Shown here: positions 45,218 to 57,295 of the stretch, one piece after another
Numbering within the stretch: position 1 is the stretch's first letter
Layout of the letters: each line of letters starts with the position of its first letter
NCBI GenBank assembly: GCA_963971305.1
Contig: OZ020317.1
Location: 18,866,001-18,930,000, forward strand
Length of the DNA: 64,000 nt
DNA from: Arcuatula senhousia
Taxonomy: Eukaryota > Mollusca > Bivalvia > Mytilida > Mytilidae
Direction: 5' to 3'
Notes under the pieces: generated by a model
Seen by the model: only the letters and a program-made list of their open reading frames with translations
Told to the model about the DNA's origin: nothing
Databases searched by the model: none
Program-made: the position numbers and the translations under genes

Positions 45218-48163
45218 TGTTACAGTAAAAGTGTATAATTAGGAATTATACATAATTCCTGAAAAAATCAGTAAATATGTATAATTACTGGTCTCTTTAG
45301 TTATTATACATAATTACTGAAATTTTCAGGAATTATGCATAATTACTAAATTTTTAAGCAGTAATTATGTATAATTCCTAATGACTTATAAAATGAAATA
45401 TACAGCTAAAATTTTATTTGAATTTGTAAATAATATTACAAGCATTGTATGCATTTAAAATGATTTGATAAATACAATATATTTACAAGAAATGCACAAT
45501 AAGGACAATATATTTTACAAATATTATCACTTATTTTTGCATGATAAGTTGGGATGGCATCTGCTATTGCACATTTGCCCAGCTTTTCTACACGCACATC
45601 TGTTTGTTTCACATCGGTTTTTTCCACAACATCCACATTTTGAAAAACCCTGTCCATCGAATAAGGAATCGGCCTTTACAGCGCGTCGCAGCGATATAAA
45701 ATTATCAGTAGAAATGTCTGTCGGCATCAAAAATAATGAGTCTGTCAATTCAAACTGATTCCTGGTGTAAGAACCTAACAGAATACCATGTTTAGTAGCT
45801 AAGCGATACCCCTTTTCAGTTTTGTCATGTACCATAGTCATTAAGTTTTTGGGGTCACCTTTACCACGATCAACTTGAGGGATAGGTATAAGAACATTCA
45901 CACCAACATCAGCCTCCTCTAGAACTTTATTTGATCTATTAACCATTTTTTCGGCTTGTTTTGTTGTCGATTGGTGAGCATGTTCTCGTTCAGTTTCTAT
46001 TTGTATCTCACTTAGACAGAGACAACAGAGGAAAGACCCGTCTGTATTTTTACCACATTTTTGATGAACAACATTTTGACATTTGTAACATGATTTGTTA
46101 GCATTTAATGACATTTGACAAACTATGCACGATTCAAGTTGAACACCATCTCCAGAGGGTTCTTCCCCTTGGGATTCAACAACATTCCTGGGCACTTCAT
46201 TTGTGACATCCTGTAAGTCATTTTCAGTGCTTATTTTAGCAATTATTTCGTCTGGAAGAATAGATGATGACAAACCAACCCGAGCCTCTACTCCAAACAT
46301 AGCCTTGTAAGGGGTCCTTTTAATCCCTGAATGAAAGCTTATGTTTTTTCTGAAATTGTACAAATTTGATGCCAACAGGCCAATCTTTGCAACTATTATC
46401 ATGCATCCATGAAATGGATGGTGGGGGCTCCAAGTAGAAGAAAAATGTCTAAAACTTGCATTGCAACCTCCGATGCTTTCTTTGACTTTAAAGGCCTTAA
46501 TACAACAAATTTTGTCATATGATCTTGATAAACAATTATGAACTTGTAGTCATTATATGAAAGTGATTGCATATCTACTAAATCCATTTGCCCCCTTGAA
46601 TTAAACTCTTTACTAACTAAAGGTTTAACAACCAGACCCTTCCTTGCCAGTTTCCTTTTTTTCAGCTGACACTCTTCACAAAGCTCTTTATACAATTCCA
46701 GGGCTTCAACTGATACATTAGCATACTTTTTACATGCCTCTTTTATCATTTTGTCACGACCACCATGACCCGTGGAAATGTAAACCTTTTGAACAATGTT
46801 ATACATATCTTCAAAGCAGACATAATATTTGATTTCATCGTCATTGGAACTGCGTTTTCGAATAATTTTTTGCACATCTCCACACTGAAGGATTTCATAT
46901 CTGAAAAAAATGTGAAAGCAGAGGTTCCAATAGTATATTGCTAGAATGATTGAAGTCAGAGATTATAAGGACAAATTACAAGGCTGTTGCTTTTTTTGGA
47001 GGTGAGGATCAGCTACTGACAACTGGTAACAATTGTTTAAAACACTTTTTTTTACATTGTAACCCAGGAGGAAAAAGTAACCATAAAAACCAGTGAAACT
47101 TGTTGGACTGTCAATGACTAATAACATGCATAGCATCTTAGCTAAAATATTTGAGCTGTGAACTTATTAACCCAGTGCCGGTGTCCTATGGACTTTTACT
47201 TAATAGAACTGAAGAGTACAGATAGAAAATTTGCTCTATAGAACCATGATCAATTTTTAAACTTTATGTGTTCTGTTTTTAAGTTGGTTATCAAAAATTT
47301 GTGATCAAAGAGACAAAAACGCTCTAAACATCACTTACATGCAATTATTATAGATTTTAAGAGTATAGAAAAGTTGCTTACTTTTTTAGCAGGTAATAGT
47401 AGGCTGGAGTCTTCTCCTCGTTGGTTAGCTCTTTAGACATTAACTCAATAATTTCTTCATATTTCTTTCTAGTCCATATTTTAAATTTTGTCTTTTCTTC
47501 CCCTATTTGTAGCAACTTTTGAGCATATGTTTGCTCAATGCTTAGAAACATTTGAGCCTGTGCCATGATACATTGATTTTGTTTTTGTGCACACTGTCTG
47601 ATAGGAAATGAAACAACTAGTTTTCACTCAGAAAAAATAAAGACTAATCACAGATCAAAGGCCAAGACTTATATGTTGGTTGGTTTTGCCCTAAGGTTCA
47701 AAAGAGCAGTTATACAGAAACATGTTCACAAATTATGGCTACTTACAAAATTTTTGTCTAATCTAATTGTATATGTCTAATAGAGCTCAGCTTGCCAAGA
47801 GGCATAAGTATTTAAAATAAAATTCTATTTTATTGTTATTAAGATTGTTTCATTATATTTATATTCTAATGTGCATTTATTTAAAGTAGGAACTTTATAA
47901 AATTTATTTCTATATGATTCCAATAAACCAACGTCAATGTTTTTAGTTAAAATATGTTACAATGGTTGTAGTTTATTCTACAAATTTACTAAAATCAAAT
48001 CAGTAAATTTGTATAAAAAATTCTTTAAAAATCAGTAATTATGTATAATAACTGGTCAGTATAAGGAATTATATATAATTCCTAAGTCGTTTAGTAATTA
48101 TACATATTTACTGAAATTTCAGGAATTATGTATAATTCCTAATTATACACTTTTACTGTAACA
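45218..48163 (-). mobile_element. Ginger-type DNA transposon, 2,946 bp, with TIRs and 4-bp target duplication
   Basis: The ends are TGTTACAGTAAAAGTGTATA at 45218 and its reverse complement ending CTTTTACTGTAACA at 48163. TATA flanks both sides (45214-45217, 48164-48167), which fits a 4-bp target duplication. Further inverted blocks built on GGAATTATACATAATTCC extend about 180 bp inward at each end. The single gene inside, on the minus strand, encodes an integrase-like transposase of the Ginger/KRBA2 group. The TGT...ACA termini and 4-bp duplication agree with that group. The element sits in intron 2 of the receptor pseudogene. Confidence 0.88.
45527..47566 (-). pseudogene. Ginger transposase (KRBA2-like integrase), defective
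   Basis: Exon 1 (47566-47382, MAQAQMFLSIEQ...TPAYYYLLK) splices via GTAAGC to an acceptor TTTTTTCAG before 46900, which gives the in-frame join LLKKYEILQCGD. Exon 2 then has TGHGGRDKMIKEACKKYANV and LCEECQ (integrase zinc-binding region), NSRGQMDLVDMQS (first Asp of the DDE core), HMTKFVVLRPLKSKK and FLLLGAP. About 80-100 residues expected here, with the second Asp and the Glu, are missing. The text resumes in another frame at DWPVGIKFVQFQ, and after another shift at FHSGIKRTPYKAMFG. The C-terminal half has a Cys/His finger (CIVC...CYKC...HQKC) and a CXC-like tail CACRKAGQMCNSRCH. A protein from this copy could not be catalytic. Confidence 0.82.
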
Positions 48164-48458
48164 TATATATGAAAATTCACAAATCAGTAGATCCTTATGC
48201 AAATAAGCATCAATGTTTCAGTTAATACATTTTGCCACGAATACTGATATTTTCAACTATTCAAGACTCCCCAGGAGCCACAGAAGGTTTTTTGAAATGT
48301 ACAAAATAATAAATAAATGTTTAAACTTTCGTCTATTTTTTCTAATGAAGATAATACCGTGACACATTAAAATAAAAACGTAAGCGGCACAACCTGCTGC
48401 TAATTTAAACTACAACAATGCTTTAATATTGACAGGCAAAAAACATATACAATTTAGA
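48164..48458. other. Pseudogene intron DNA
   Basis: AT-rich sequence between the Ginger element and the next MITE. CGTGACACATTAAAATAAAA and GCGGCACAACC near 48.36-48.40 kb faintly resemble the dispersed repeat at 39.4 kb. Confidence 0.35.
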
Positions 48459-49044
48459 TAAAGGAGTAGGGGCACTAAGGCCAATATTTGGCCCCAAAAT
48501 TTTAGTTACTCAGAATGAATTGTTTTTGGTGTAGATTTAAACAGAAGTAAATGAACTTAAAGAAACATGACAAATTTTGACCTTTTCAATGTCATTGTGA
48601 TGTCATGGTGACGTCAAAGTTGATCAAAATTCGCTAAAACGCTTGAAAATGTGATTTTCTGGCCTTTTTGACACATATTTTGTTCTGGTAGATAGTGAGC
48701 ACACCCATGTTCAAACAAAATATTTTAACTGAGCATGTGTCTGATTATTATGCATCTTTTCTGAAAATATCTTTTTTCAACATGGGTGTGGACCCTTTTG
48801 ATTCAAGCAAATACTACCTCTAAATGTGTTAAAATACACCAAAAACGACAAGTTTTGTTATTTGACCGAAGTTTGAGGATCTGCTATGCCTCAGCCAAAC
48901 TATTTATGCCAAAAAATCCTTTTGGAAATATTAACTCTATATCTTAGCTTTTATATAAGCACCATAGTTTCTATTTTGACAAATGTTCTAAAATGTGTCC
49001 AAATTTTTGGGCCAAATAAGGGCTTTAATGCCCCTACTCCTTTT
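48459..49044. repeat. MITE, termini AAAGGAGTAGGGGCA
   Basis: AAAGGAGTAGGGGCACTAAGG at the left is matched in reverse complement by CTTTAATGCCCCTACTCCTTT at the right. About 585 bp, no transposase. The TSD is unclear (possibly TA/TTA). Confidence 0.75.
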
Positions 49045-49161
49045 TACACCTCTATTTATAACGTCTTTTATTAATACTAAATAATTGCGCATTCTAATGA
49101 AGGTGTGATAAAAAAACATTTTGATAGGAGGCATGTCGGAAATTTGTATTCTTACATTTAC

Positions 49162-49262
49162 CTATTGATAGATCTATGAATAGCATTTATGACATTATAC
49201 GTTTGAAGTGGTAGCCAACACAATGCAAAGAGACAAGTAACTGTGATTAACATCCTATCTAT
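49162..49262 (-). pseudogene. Receptor pseudogene TM6 exon, still open
   Basis: Exactly 101 nt like the functional exon, with acceptor TTTTCAG and donor GTAAAT. It encodes IDRMLITVTCLFALCWLP, then LQTYNVINAIHRSIN plus two bases. No lesion is visible, unlike the exons either side. Confidence 0.85.
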
Positions 49263-49340
49263 CTGAAAATAAAACAAAATACAAACAGAATGGTAAGCAT
49301 TGCATTAACAATAGTGTGATGTAAACAAAGCTTATTTGAA

Positions 49341-49733
49341 AGAACCAGAGGTACCAATTTGGCAACCGAATGTCAAGAGTCAAAAAAGGCCGATAAACAA
49401 CCAGTAAACACCAACGAGAACAGTAAAGTTCAAACAAACAACATATTTAACACGAAAATACAAAAACTATTGAATTGACATACCAAACTCTAGTAGCACC
49501 AAGAGTGAACTCAGTTGCTTAAGAAGAGGAAGCAGTTCCTGCTTGCTAAAGCATACCACGTGTTGCGTTGCTAACAGTCAATAAATCCGGTAAGGGAAGA
49601 TAAAACAGAACACTATGACAAACCAACATCTGCACTCATCTGAGACATCAAAATCCCATATTTGTCTATAAGCGCATTATGTCTTTCCGTATAATATTAC
49701 GAGAGAGCAACTGAGAAGCAGCATTAACCTGAA
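49341..49733 (-). mobile_element. 5'-truncated reverse-transcriptase element tail
   Basis: Minus strand: short RT C-terminal remnant (about 49733-49630, including the equivalent of KDIMRL then TNMGF), then the non-coding tail with CAGATGTTGGTTTG, CTTCCTCTTCTTAAGCAACTG, and the GGTACCTCTGGTTC end at 49341. More diverged than the 24-kb copy. Confidence 0.6.
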
Positions 49734-49744
49734 ATACTAATTTG

Positions 49745-49910
49745 TTTACTGATTAAATGCAATACATGAATTGTGTAGTTTTATTGGTGCGTAAAAGCGT
49801 AAACCAAAGCATATTTATAATGTAGCGCGAGCGCTTCATATTGAAGAAGTGTGAAAAGGTTTATGGCTTTTACACACCAATAAAACAACAAAATATTGCA
49901 TTCAATGTTT
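49745..49910. repeat. Fold-back repeat
   Basis: AAATGCAATA ... GTTTTATTGGTGCGTAAAAG ... TAAACC on the left pairs with GGTTTA ... CTTTTACACACCAATAAAAC ... TATTGCATT on the right. Centre TAGCGCGAGCGCTTC. MITE-like, non-coding. Confidence 0.6.
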
Positions 49911-50284
49911 ATGATAACATTCTGTTCACAAATTGTATGCAAAGATCACACAAAATGCATTGTTTATTGCTTTTTTATTTACCCCTTGCATGTCGCTGCC
50001 AAGGTCAAGCGTGGTTGTGGATTTCATCGAGAAATAAAACTTCATTACCAAGTTCTTGTCGAGACTTAAAATCTCAAAATTTCATTAGTATTTTTGTATT
50101 CATTAAGACTATTTTTGCAAAGAAACCTGTTTATACTGGCTAACACCCGTAGGTCGCAAATTGCATTAAAAAACAAATTAAGAAAAGTCTTGAAGGAATG
50201 AATTTAGTGGCACAATCTCTTTATATGGATATGAATTTATACTTGATTTTGTTTTATAAAATGCACTTAAATGATTTTAAAGAA

Positions 50285-50545
50285 GCAAAGGTGTACCAAA
50301 GGGGTAATCAGTTTCATAAAACCGTAAAGACAAAGACAAAACCGGCAGACAAAAAATCATCACAACAAAACAAACCACATAACAACATAAAACACACACA
50401 AACATAACAACAAAACCGCATTCAGCAACGCGAACTCAAGTCGAAACGAGAGTGAACTCAGGTGCTCCGGAAGAGTAAGCAGTTCCTGCTTGCTATAGCA
50501 CACCCGTCACGTTGCCAAAGATCGATTAAGTGTTGGTCAAATCCG
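50285..50545 (-). mobile_element. 3' tail fragment of a reverse-transcriptase element
   Basis: GGTGTACCAAAGGGGTAATC, AAACCGTAAAGACAAAGAC, ACACACACAAACATAAC and CAACGCGAACTCAAGTCGAA followed by GTGCTCCGGAAGAG. The first part corresponds to the plus-strand tail type in the tandem-array units (ACCCCTTTGGTACAC) in reverse. It adjoins the broken 3' end of pseudogene exon 1 and may have removed it. Confidence 0.6.
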
Positions 50546-50594
50546 GAAAGGATTAAGACATCTTTGAAGCATTTAAAAAGAAACACAGTTAAAC

Positions 50595-51278
50595 AAGCGA
50601 TTCGACAATAAGACACACTTATAATCATAAACGGCACAAAATATAGTAACAAAAATAGGTACAGGAAATATACAGTATGATGGCCATTTCGAATCACACA
50701 CGGGTCTTTCTGTCAATGACATTACGTCAAATAAAATTTTAACATTTTAACATCAAAGTGAATGAGATCTGGCAGACTCGATATTATTCCAATTACCCAA
50801 GTTACTACGATAACGAAAACAGCAATACGTTAACGAAAACCAGCTTTGAAGGGGTAGACAACTGCTACATAGCGATATATTGCTATAAATGTGAGCGATT
50901 TACCTAAAGATTCTTAACAAGCAGTGCTATTTTACACATGACATCTGCTGCTATCAAACGCTGCAGTACAGCAGTGTGAAATTGAAACGGAATACTAAAT
51001 AACGCCATAGCCACATCTGCTGGTGGCATGTTGACTATGAAAAAGTTTGTTACGGTCCGCATCGCTTGTATTTGCAACACTACAAAAATTACTAAAGCGT
51101 TTCCAATGATAGCTAGTAGTCATACAGTTCCATAAAGAACAATTAAAAGAACTTATATTTCTGTCGAGACTCTTAACAGCATAGGTGAAACAGTAAAATA
51201 AGCAACGTATCTTTCAAAATCTGTAATGTTAGTTCCTGAAAAATCATATAAGCTCTTCAGATCTTGATGCCTTTTCAT
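50595..51278 (-). pseudogene. Receptor pseudogene exon 1
   Basis: The ATG at 51278-51276 begins MKRHQDLKSLYDFSGTNITD, parallel to the functional N-terminus. In-frame TAA and TGA codons fall in TM1 (STEI-stop, YGTV-stop). TM2-TM3 then reads AMRTVTNFFIVNM, ALFSIPFQFHTAVLQR and MCKIALLVKNL-stop. The DRY region is shortened by a deletion and survives in another frame as YRYVAVVYPFKAGFR. Later pieces (WVIGIISSLPDL, VPFMIISVSYCRIAC) lie in further frames. The 3' part of the exon is lost at about 50595, next to a retroelement tail. Confidence 0.88.
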
Positions 51279-52583
51279 CCTTAGGCTGCTTAGTTATGCT
51301 AAACGTTATAGAAAAATATGTCTTAACACAGATGTTTGTATTCCAATCAAGTAAATACAAGTTAAATATGCTGTCTATATATTTAAGATTCATTATGCAA
51401 ATTTCAACTTCATTGAAATTCTCTTTTTTTTTTAACGTGAAATCCATTAAATTAGAAGTTTTAGTCCTCAAATTCATGAAATAATAAATGTTATGTGTTA
51501 GAAAATATATAAACAAAATGTTCTATTGTAAAATTACAAGAAGTATCAAAATGCATGATAATAAAATACTTCTATCTTACGCATTTTAGTCTTGTTCCTT
51601 TACTAGTTCATCTGAAATGGCTCGACTCCTATATACGCGAGCAGTATGAATCAATAAAGGTCGATCTAGAGTCTTTTTTGATCGATTTAGAGTAAGCTAA
51701 ATTGTATAACATAACAAACCCGAAGTAGTAGATAATAAATCCCCATCATATAATGTGCATTGATGAAAATGTCCTATAATTATCATATTTATTGAATAGA
51801 CATCTTCTTTAATAATAATATTTGTGACGATTTGGACATATTAAGCAATAGTGATAATTTGTCTAATGAATGTTTATCTAGTTGTTTTGACGCTAATGAG
51901 CATTTTCATTTGTGAATGCATTTAAGCTGTATAAAATTAGAAAATGTCTTAAAATTGCGAAAAAAAAACACGTTCATAAATGTCCATGGTTACTTAAAGT
52001 GGCTTTGTGTGACAAAACGTTTTAATCATTACCCGTGATAATGAATAATATAAAGACTTTTAAGTAATGTGAATAATTGATAACAGTTTGATCAACTAAT
52101 TGACATATCAAAGTACTATTTAGTTATGCCGCCATTGCTTATGTTGGGCATTATGTATATAAGGAGTCAAAAGATTAATAACAATGTATACTTACAATGC
52201 CATTCTGTTGGGTGAAGTTTATTTAACTTTTCTCGATAGAATCTATTGTTTTGTTGATTTTTTTCCATTTTATTGAAAAAAATACGACTATTTTTTCTGA
52301 ACAATTGTGAGAATATCGAATATATGTCATGGATGTATCGGTTACTATGTAGGATACGTAAATTGTTTTAAAAGTGTTGTTTTATACAAAAATATGATAA
52401 TTAATGCTTATTAATGTTCTTATAAATTCATTTTTAACAATTTGAAAATCAAAAAATAAATATCACTCCCAAATTGCTTGTAATAATATGTTAATTTAAA
52501 ATTTTGTTTTCACTAGTCGTAGTGAAATTACTCTAACATTGTATTATGAACAAATATACAAAATAGATACACAAGAAAAATAC
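51279..52583. other. Upstream flank of the receptor pseudogene, no feature recognised
   Basis: AT-rich non-coding DNA. I found no clear similarity to the 5' flanks in the duplication arms by eye. Confidence 0.4.
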
Positions 52584-53115
52584 AAAGGACAAGATAGGAT
52601 AAGAACACCCCTAAATTGGACTTTAAAAATGGAATTTTGAATTATAACGGTGTGATTTTACTATTCAGAAGTTATATTTTTGAAACAGCCAAAATTTGAT
52701 TAAAAATTTGACATATGTCGTAATAACTCATGTGGACTAGATGATAAAGTTTTGGAATGTAGCAAAATTGGCCTAAAATTGTTAAAATGATAAACGATTT
52801 TAGTGAGATTTGAATATGAGCGGCCAACAAAGACACTTTTTTGGGGAACATAAGTTGTCGTTTGTCAAATCAACAGATAAAGTATTTTTGTTGTCCGTGC
52901 ATAGTTATAGCCATACAAAAATATACCGCATTTTGAAGGATTTTGAGAAAAAGTCACTTTTTCATCAAGTTTTATCAAATGCTTAAATGAGATTTGATCT
53001 ATTCTTTTCTTTAAGATATTTAAAGTTATCAACTTTCATTACTTAATATCAAATAAATCAATATTGTAGCTTTTGAAAAACGGCCCAAAATAGCCCTTAT
53101 TATATCTTGTCCTTT
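52584..53115. repeat. MITE, termini AAAGGACAAGATA
   Basis: AAAGGACAAGATAGGATAAG at the left and CCTTATTATATCTTGTCCTTT at the right are inverted repeats. 532 bp with no coding capacity. The termini and inner CACCCCTAAATTGG are reminiscent of the 48.46-49.04 kb MITE, possibly a distant relative. Confidence 0.75.
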
Positions 53116-55203
53116 GAACAATATGAAAAAATAATGTTCTTCATATTGGCACCACATATGTAAGTATGCCCATTATACTGTGTTCCCTTAAAACATAACT
53201 GATGTTAAATAGTTATATGTTTTGGATAAATATATTATAACAATTAATAATCTAAACATACTGTGGTTAAATGTCATACATGTACTCCAAATAAACATCA
53301 TAATGTCGTGTAAGTGCACCAACGGATCTTATAGTAATATGAGACATAAACACATGTCTGAAAACTGTCAATTATTCTATAGACCATGATAATGTAGCTT
53401 ATCGTTTATTTTTCTTTTCATGAATGAAACAGCTCTCCTCATGAATTTGATAAACGTTAAAGAAAACGAAGATTGGCATTGATAAAATAATCCTTTTTCC
53501 GCATTTTCCGTCGAAAGAGACTTTTTAAGACCATGTGACAATCAATTTGCTTTACAGCCTGTAATATATGTTTTATTCGATTGCTTATTCCTCCTGATGT
53601 ACTTTACTAGACTATACGAGTCAATAATGGTTTTTGAGGCTAAACTGGAATTACTTTTCATGCAGTTTCTGTCCATCTTTATATATATATAGGAATAGAT
53701 ATCCTGAAAGATGGTAAAAAGTTGAACCTTATACTTTTTACATTTGATCATTATTGAAAGATAAAAGTCAAAAACAATAAAATTTGTCAAAATTTTCGAA
53801 CATAAAGTCTTTCTTCGTGTGCTTTAAAATGCTGATACACCTAAGGGCAAAAGCAGACTTAATTGTATTGTTTTTATTTTATTTTATCTAAATTCTATTT
53901 TAACTGTTTCAGAAAGAATTGTATTTAAAGACGAAACAATACTGCCTCATATGCTTCAGTAATGTTTATTGGACAATTTTAAAGTATACAATGCTGTTAT
54001 TTCATGACGTTATTTAAAATATAGATCTGCTTGGTTTGATTTATAAAACCTTATTCTATTTTTAAGTTAAAAACCCTTTTTTGTTGTGTTTTCATCCGAG
54101 AATTATTGCAGATGGATGTTAAAACCATAGCTTAAGATTTAAAAATCATCTGACCCGTAATCTTTATTCAGGAATTGCATTTCTTACATTTCTTTTATTG
54201 TTCGTGATATTATGTGATATTCCAGTAGATAATAAACTGTAGATAGCTTTAAGATCTTCAAAATACAAATACGGTAACTTTTGGTTTAAAATAATCGTTA
54301 TTAGTTTAAAACCAGTATAAGTGCTGCTTATGAAATCTTTCATTTAGAAATAATAAAGTAAAGCATTATACATTGAAAGTCATCATTATTGACGGTCACT
54401 TGGCACTGTGCATATTTTCCTTGTTACATTTACTGCTTAATATTAATGAAGTACTTTCAGTATGATCTAATCCGAAACAAAGATGCAAATGCGTTTTCTG
54501 TATATCTTCTTCATCCATGAAGGTTGTTCATTTATTAGATGTAATAATGCTCAAAAGGTGCTTTAAGTATTACAACATAACAAACTTCTGTCTGTATACG
54601 GAGAAGCATGAATAGTATTTGACCATTCGTCAATAAATGACTTTCAAGTGTTTCAAATACCTGTAATATTGAAGCATATGTGCTCACTGTTTATCTAAGT
54701 CCTCATTTTTGCTTAAAGTTAAAGCCCAGTGTGGGGAAACGAAACGTTTTTTTTAACTGCATCAAAACCATTGATCTGGATTGGCCCATTTATTCATGTG
54801 AAATGAGTTTACAGATTGCCATTTTTTTGGGTCTTGAATGAGATTATTTTATATCATTTATTTTTATATCTTACTTTCCTTCTTGTCAATGTTTTGATTT
54901 AAAGGTGCCTCGAAAAAAAATATAAGAGTCAGTTTAATATTTAATCATTATAATAAAAACTTTGTTTCACTTACAGTATTTTCGTCTTTCAGAAAAAAAG
55001 CTGCATCTTGCATTATTTTTTATGTCTCTCATTTCTTTCGACAAAAAAGCCCAAATCATGTCTTATAATGTTTTATTTTTCTATGGCATGGATTTATCTA
55101 TTGTTGGTCACTTTCAAATAGTAAAATATTTCACTGAACATTAATTATTTATTACCAGTGTACAGCTATTTTATATCTTTTATTTCAGCAATTTTGGTGT
55201 TTC
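53116..55203. other. Non-coding DNA, no feature recognised
   Basis: About 2 kb of AT-rich sequence with only short ORFs and no repeat structure that I noticed. Confidence 0.45.
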
Positions 55204-55318
55204 CGTATATTATATATGTTGTCTGTTTTTCTTCCCCTTCTCGTTGATGTTTATTGGTTTAGTCTCTGTCTTTTTGGACTTTTGACATTCGGATGCCGAT
55301 TGGTACAACTGCTTCCTG
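55204..55318 (+). mobile_element. Short 3' tail fragment of a reverse-transcriptase element
   Basis: ATATGTTGTCTGTTTTTCTTCC, GTTGATGTTTATTGG, TTTTTGGACTTTTGACATTC and GGTACAACTGCTTCC follow the order of the 2.4-kb tail, truncated at its 5' side. Confidence 0.6.
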
Positions 55319-55689
55319 TAGTGGTTATTTATACTTAAAACGGTGTGGTTATCCAAAGAATAATTTGTATTGCCATTTTATATCTACTAAATCATACCGT
55401 CAACCAGTTTTTGTAATGGTTTATCTGATTTAAAATAATGTATTCATAACATTTTATGATATTTTTAATGTGAATCTGTTATTAATGCATTAAAAAAACT
55501 ATTAAAATTACATCAAAATCTGCATAACTTAATAAAATCACAAGCTTATAAATTTTCAATAAAGATACTTAAGTGGCTTTGCTTGACAACATCTTCAAAT
55601 CATAATCCATACTAAAATATTGAAGAGGACGATTTATAACACATTGACTAAACGATTATTGCATCATTATTTGCACCCAAAACCATTCA
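55319..55689. other. Non-coding DNA, no feature recognised
   Basis: AT-rich spacer between the retroelement tail and the next dispersed repeat. Confidence 0.4.
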
Positions 55690-56835
55690 CTTGCGTCATC
55701 TATTACGTTTGATAAAACAGTTACTTCTTCTCTGAAACCGCTGAAAGGATTGTTTTGAAACTTTGTATACTTGATCTTAAGGATTTCCTCTACCAAGTTT
55801 GTGAAATTTATGCACGTCGACCAACCAAGATCGTGCCGCTGCTAAAAATGGGGGGTCGGACCATTGTTTTAGGCTTATAGCTCACATAGTATGAGATAGA
55901 GAAAAAAAACAACGCTACTGTTTCAGCATCAAAAGTTCTTCAAATCTCTCATTTGAGTCAAAGTGGTGGAAGAACTCCTTATAGGAGTTATCTCCCCTTA
56001 ATCGTCAAAATTGGCCATATTTGTAACTTTTGGACTATATCTTGAAAACCATAAGTGCTAGAAGAAAAGTTAGCCTTTCAAAAGTGTTAAGCTCAATGAG
56101 ATCTACAAAAATGATTCAAGGTCACAATTGTCAGATCAACCGTTTAAAAGTTATCCCCCTTTAACTGTTTTTTCCATCATTTTTTACTGATTCTAAAACA
56201 TCTCTGAAAACACTGAAGGGATTGCTTTCAAACTTTGTACACTTGATCTTTAGGATGTCCTCTACCAAGTTTGTGAAATAAGTGCACGCTGACCATCAAA
56301 GATGGCCCCCGCTGTTAAAGATAGAACAAGGTGTAAGACCATTGTTTTTGGCCTATATCTCACAAAGTATAAGTGATACAGAAAAATCGGATGCAATCCT
56401 CCTGTTTTAACATCAAAAGCACTACAAAACTCTCCAATGAGTTGAAGCTGTAAGACTACTCCTTGTTGGAGTTTTTTCCACTTAATAATCAAAATTGTCC
56501 ATTTTTGCAGTTTTTTAACTTTGTGATAAAAACCATAAGAGCTAGCGGAAAAGTTAACATTGCAAAATTGTTCAGCTTGTTGCAATACGCAAAATGGATT
56601 CAGGGTCAAAATTATCAGTTAAACCGTTTAAGAATTATCCCCCTTTTAACTTGTTTGGTTTTTCAAATGGAAAGCTTTGTAACTTTGTATTCTTGGTCTT
56701 AAGGGTATAATCGTAATTTGTTTCTTAAATGTAACTTACCAAGTACATGTAGACCATGTTGCACACTAAGTAATTATAAGAGGCTTAAGCATAAGAGATC
56801 AGGTGAGCGATTCAGGCTCCTGGGAGCCTCTTGTT
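55690..56835 (-). repeat. Dimeric dispersed repeat ending in GGTGAGCGATTCAGGCTCC
   Basis: The right end ATCAGGTGAGCGATTCAGGC, then TCCTGGGAGCCTC, is the reverse complement of the start of the 21.3-kb repeat. Two monomers of about 490 bp (about 55.72-56.20 and 56.21-56.70 kb) share TTGAAACTTTGTA(T/C)ACTTGATCTT, CCTCTACCAAGTTTGTGAAAT, GGACCATTGTTTTAGGC-like and CCGTTTAA(A/G)A(G/A)TTATCCCC blocks. A diverged member of the same general repeat class. Confidence 0.65.
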
Positions 56836-57285
56836 TTTCGTTCAGCTTATGTTTTGATGATTTTAGATAACTTAATCGATTTTATTTGTTTTTTTTTTTT
56901 AAAGCATACCCTTAGTTCCGTATCAAATGTTTATATCTATTTTACTATCACAGAGCAAATTTGTCATATGAATAAAGAATGCCATAAATATCAATACGCA
57001 ATTTTGTACTTGGTTTATTTTTATACAAAACAATGACACCATTTCCGTTGTCTTGCAACTTTGTCTTTTCAGATGATATTCTATGAGGCTGTAAAATGTC
57101 CCTGCTTTTGTCAGAGCTGTCAGGCTTTAAAATTAACGATTTAGTATTCTATTCTCGATATGAATTCTTTGTGGTATTGGTATGCTGTAAACTGCCTTCT
57201 TAAAATCTTATATAATAAGTTTCATTACGAAATGGTAATACAGTCTAATTTTTGATACAAACATAAAGTAGTATAATCAAAGTTC
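56836..57285. other. Non-coding DNA, no feature recognised
   Basis: AT-rich spacer between the dispersed repeat and the first SINE. Confidence 0.4.
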
Positions 57286-57295
57286 GAAAGTATAT

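Larger units (their letters stand above)
43881..51278 (-). pseudogene. Third leucokinin-type receptor paralogue, decayed
   Basis: Three recognisable coding exons in the same order and strand as the intact gene: exon 1 (51278 to about 50595), TM6 exon (49262-49162) and TM7 exon (43973-43881). Introns of about 1.3 and 5.2 kb have been invaded by repeats (retroelement tails, a Ginger transposon, a MITE). Exon 1 has several stops and frame changes and TM7 has lost NPxxY, so it cannot make a receptor. It is more diverged from the other two copies than they are from each other, and so is an older duplicate. Confidence 0.85.
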
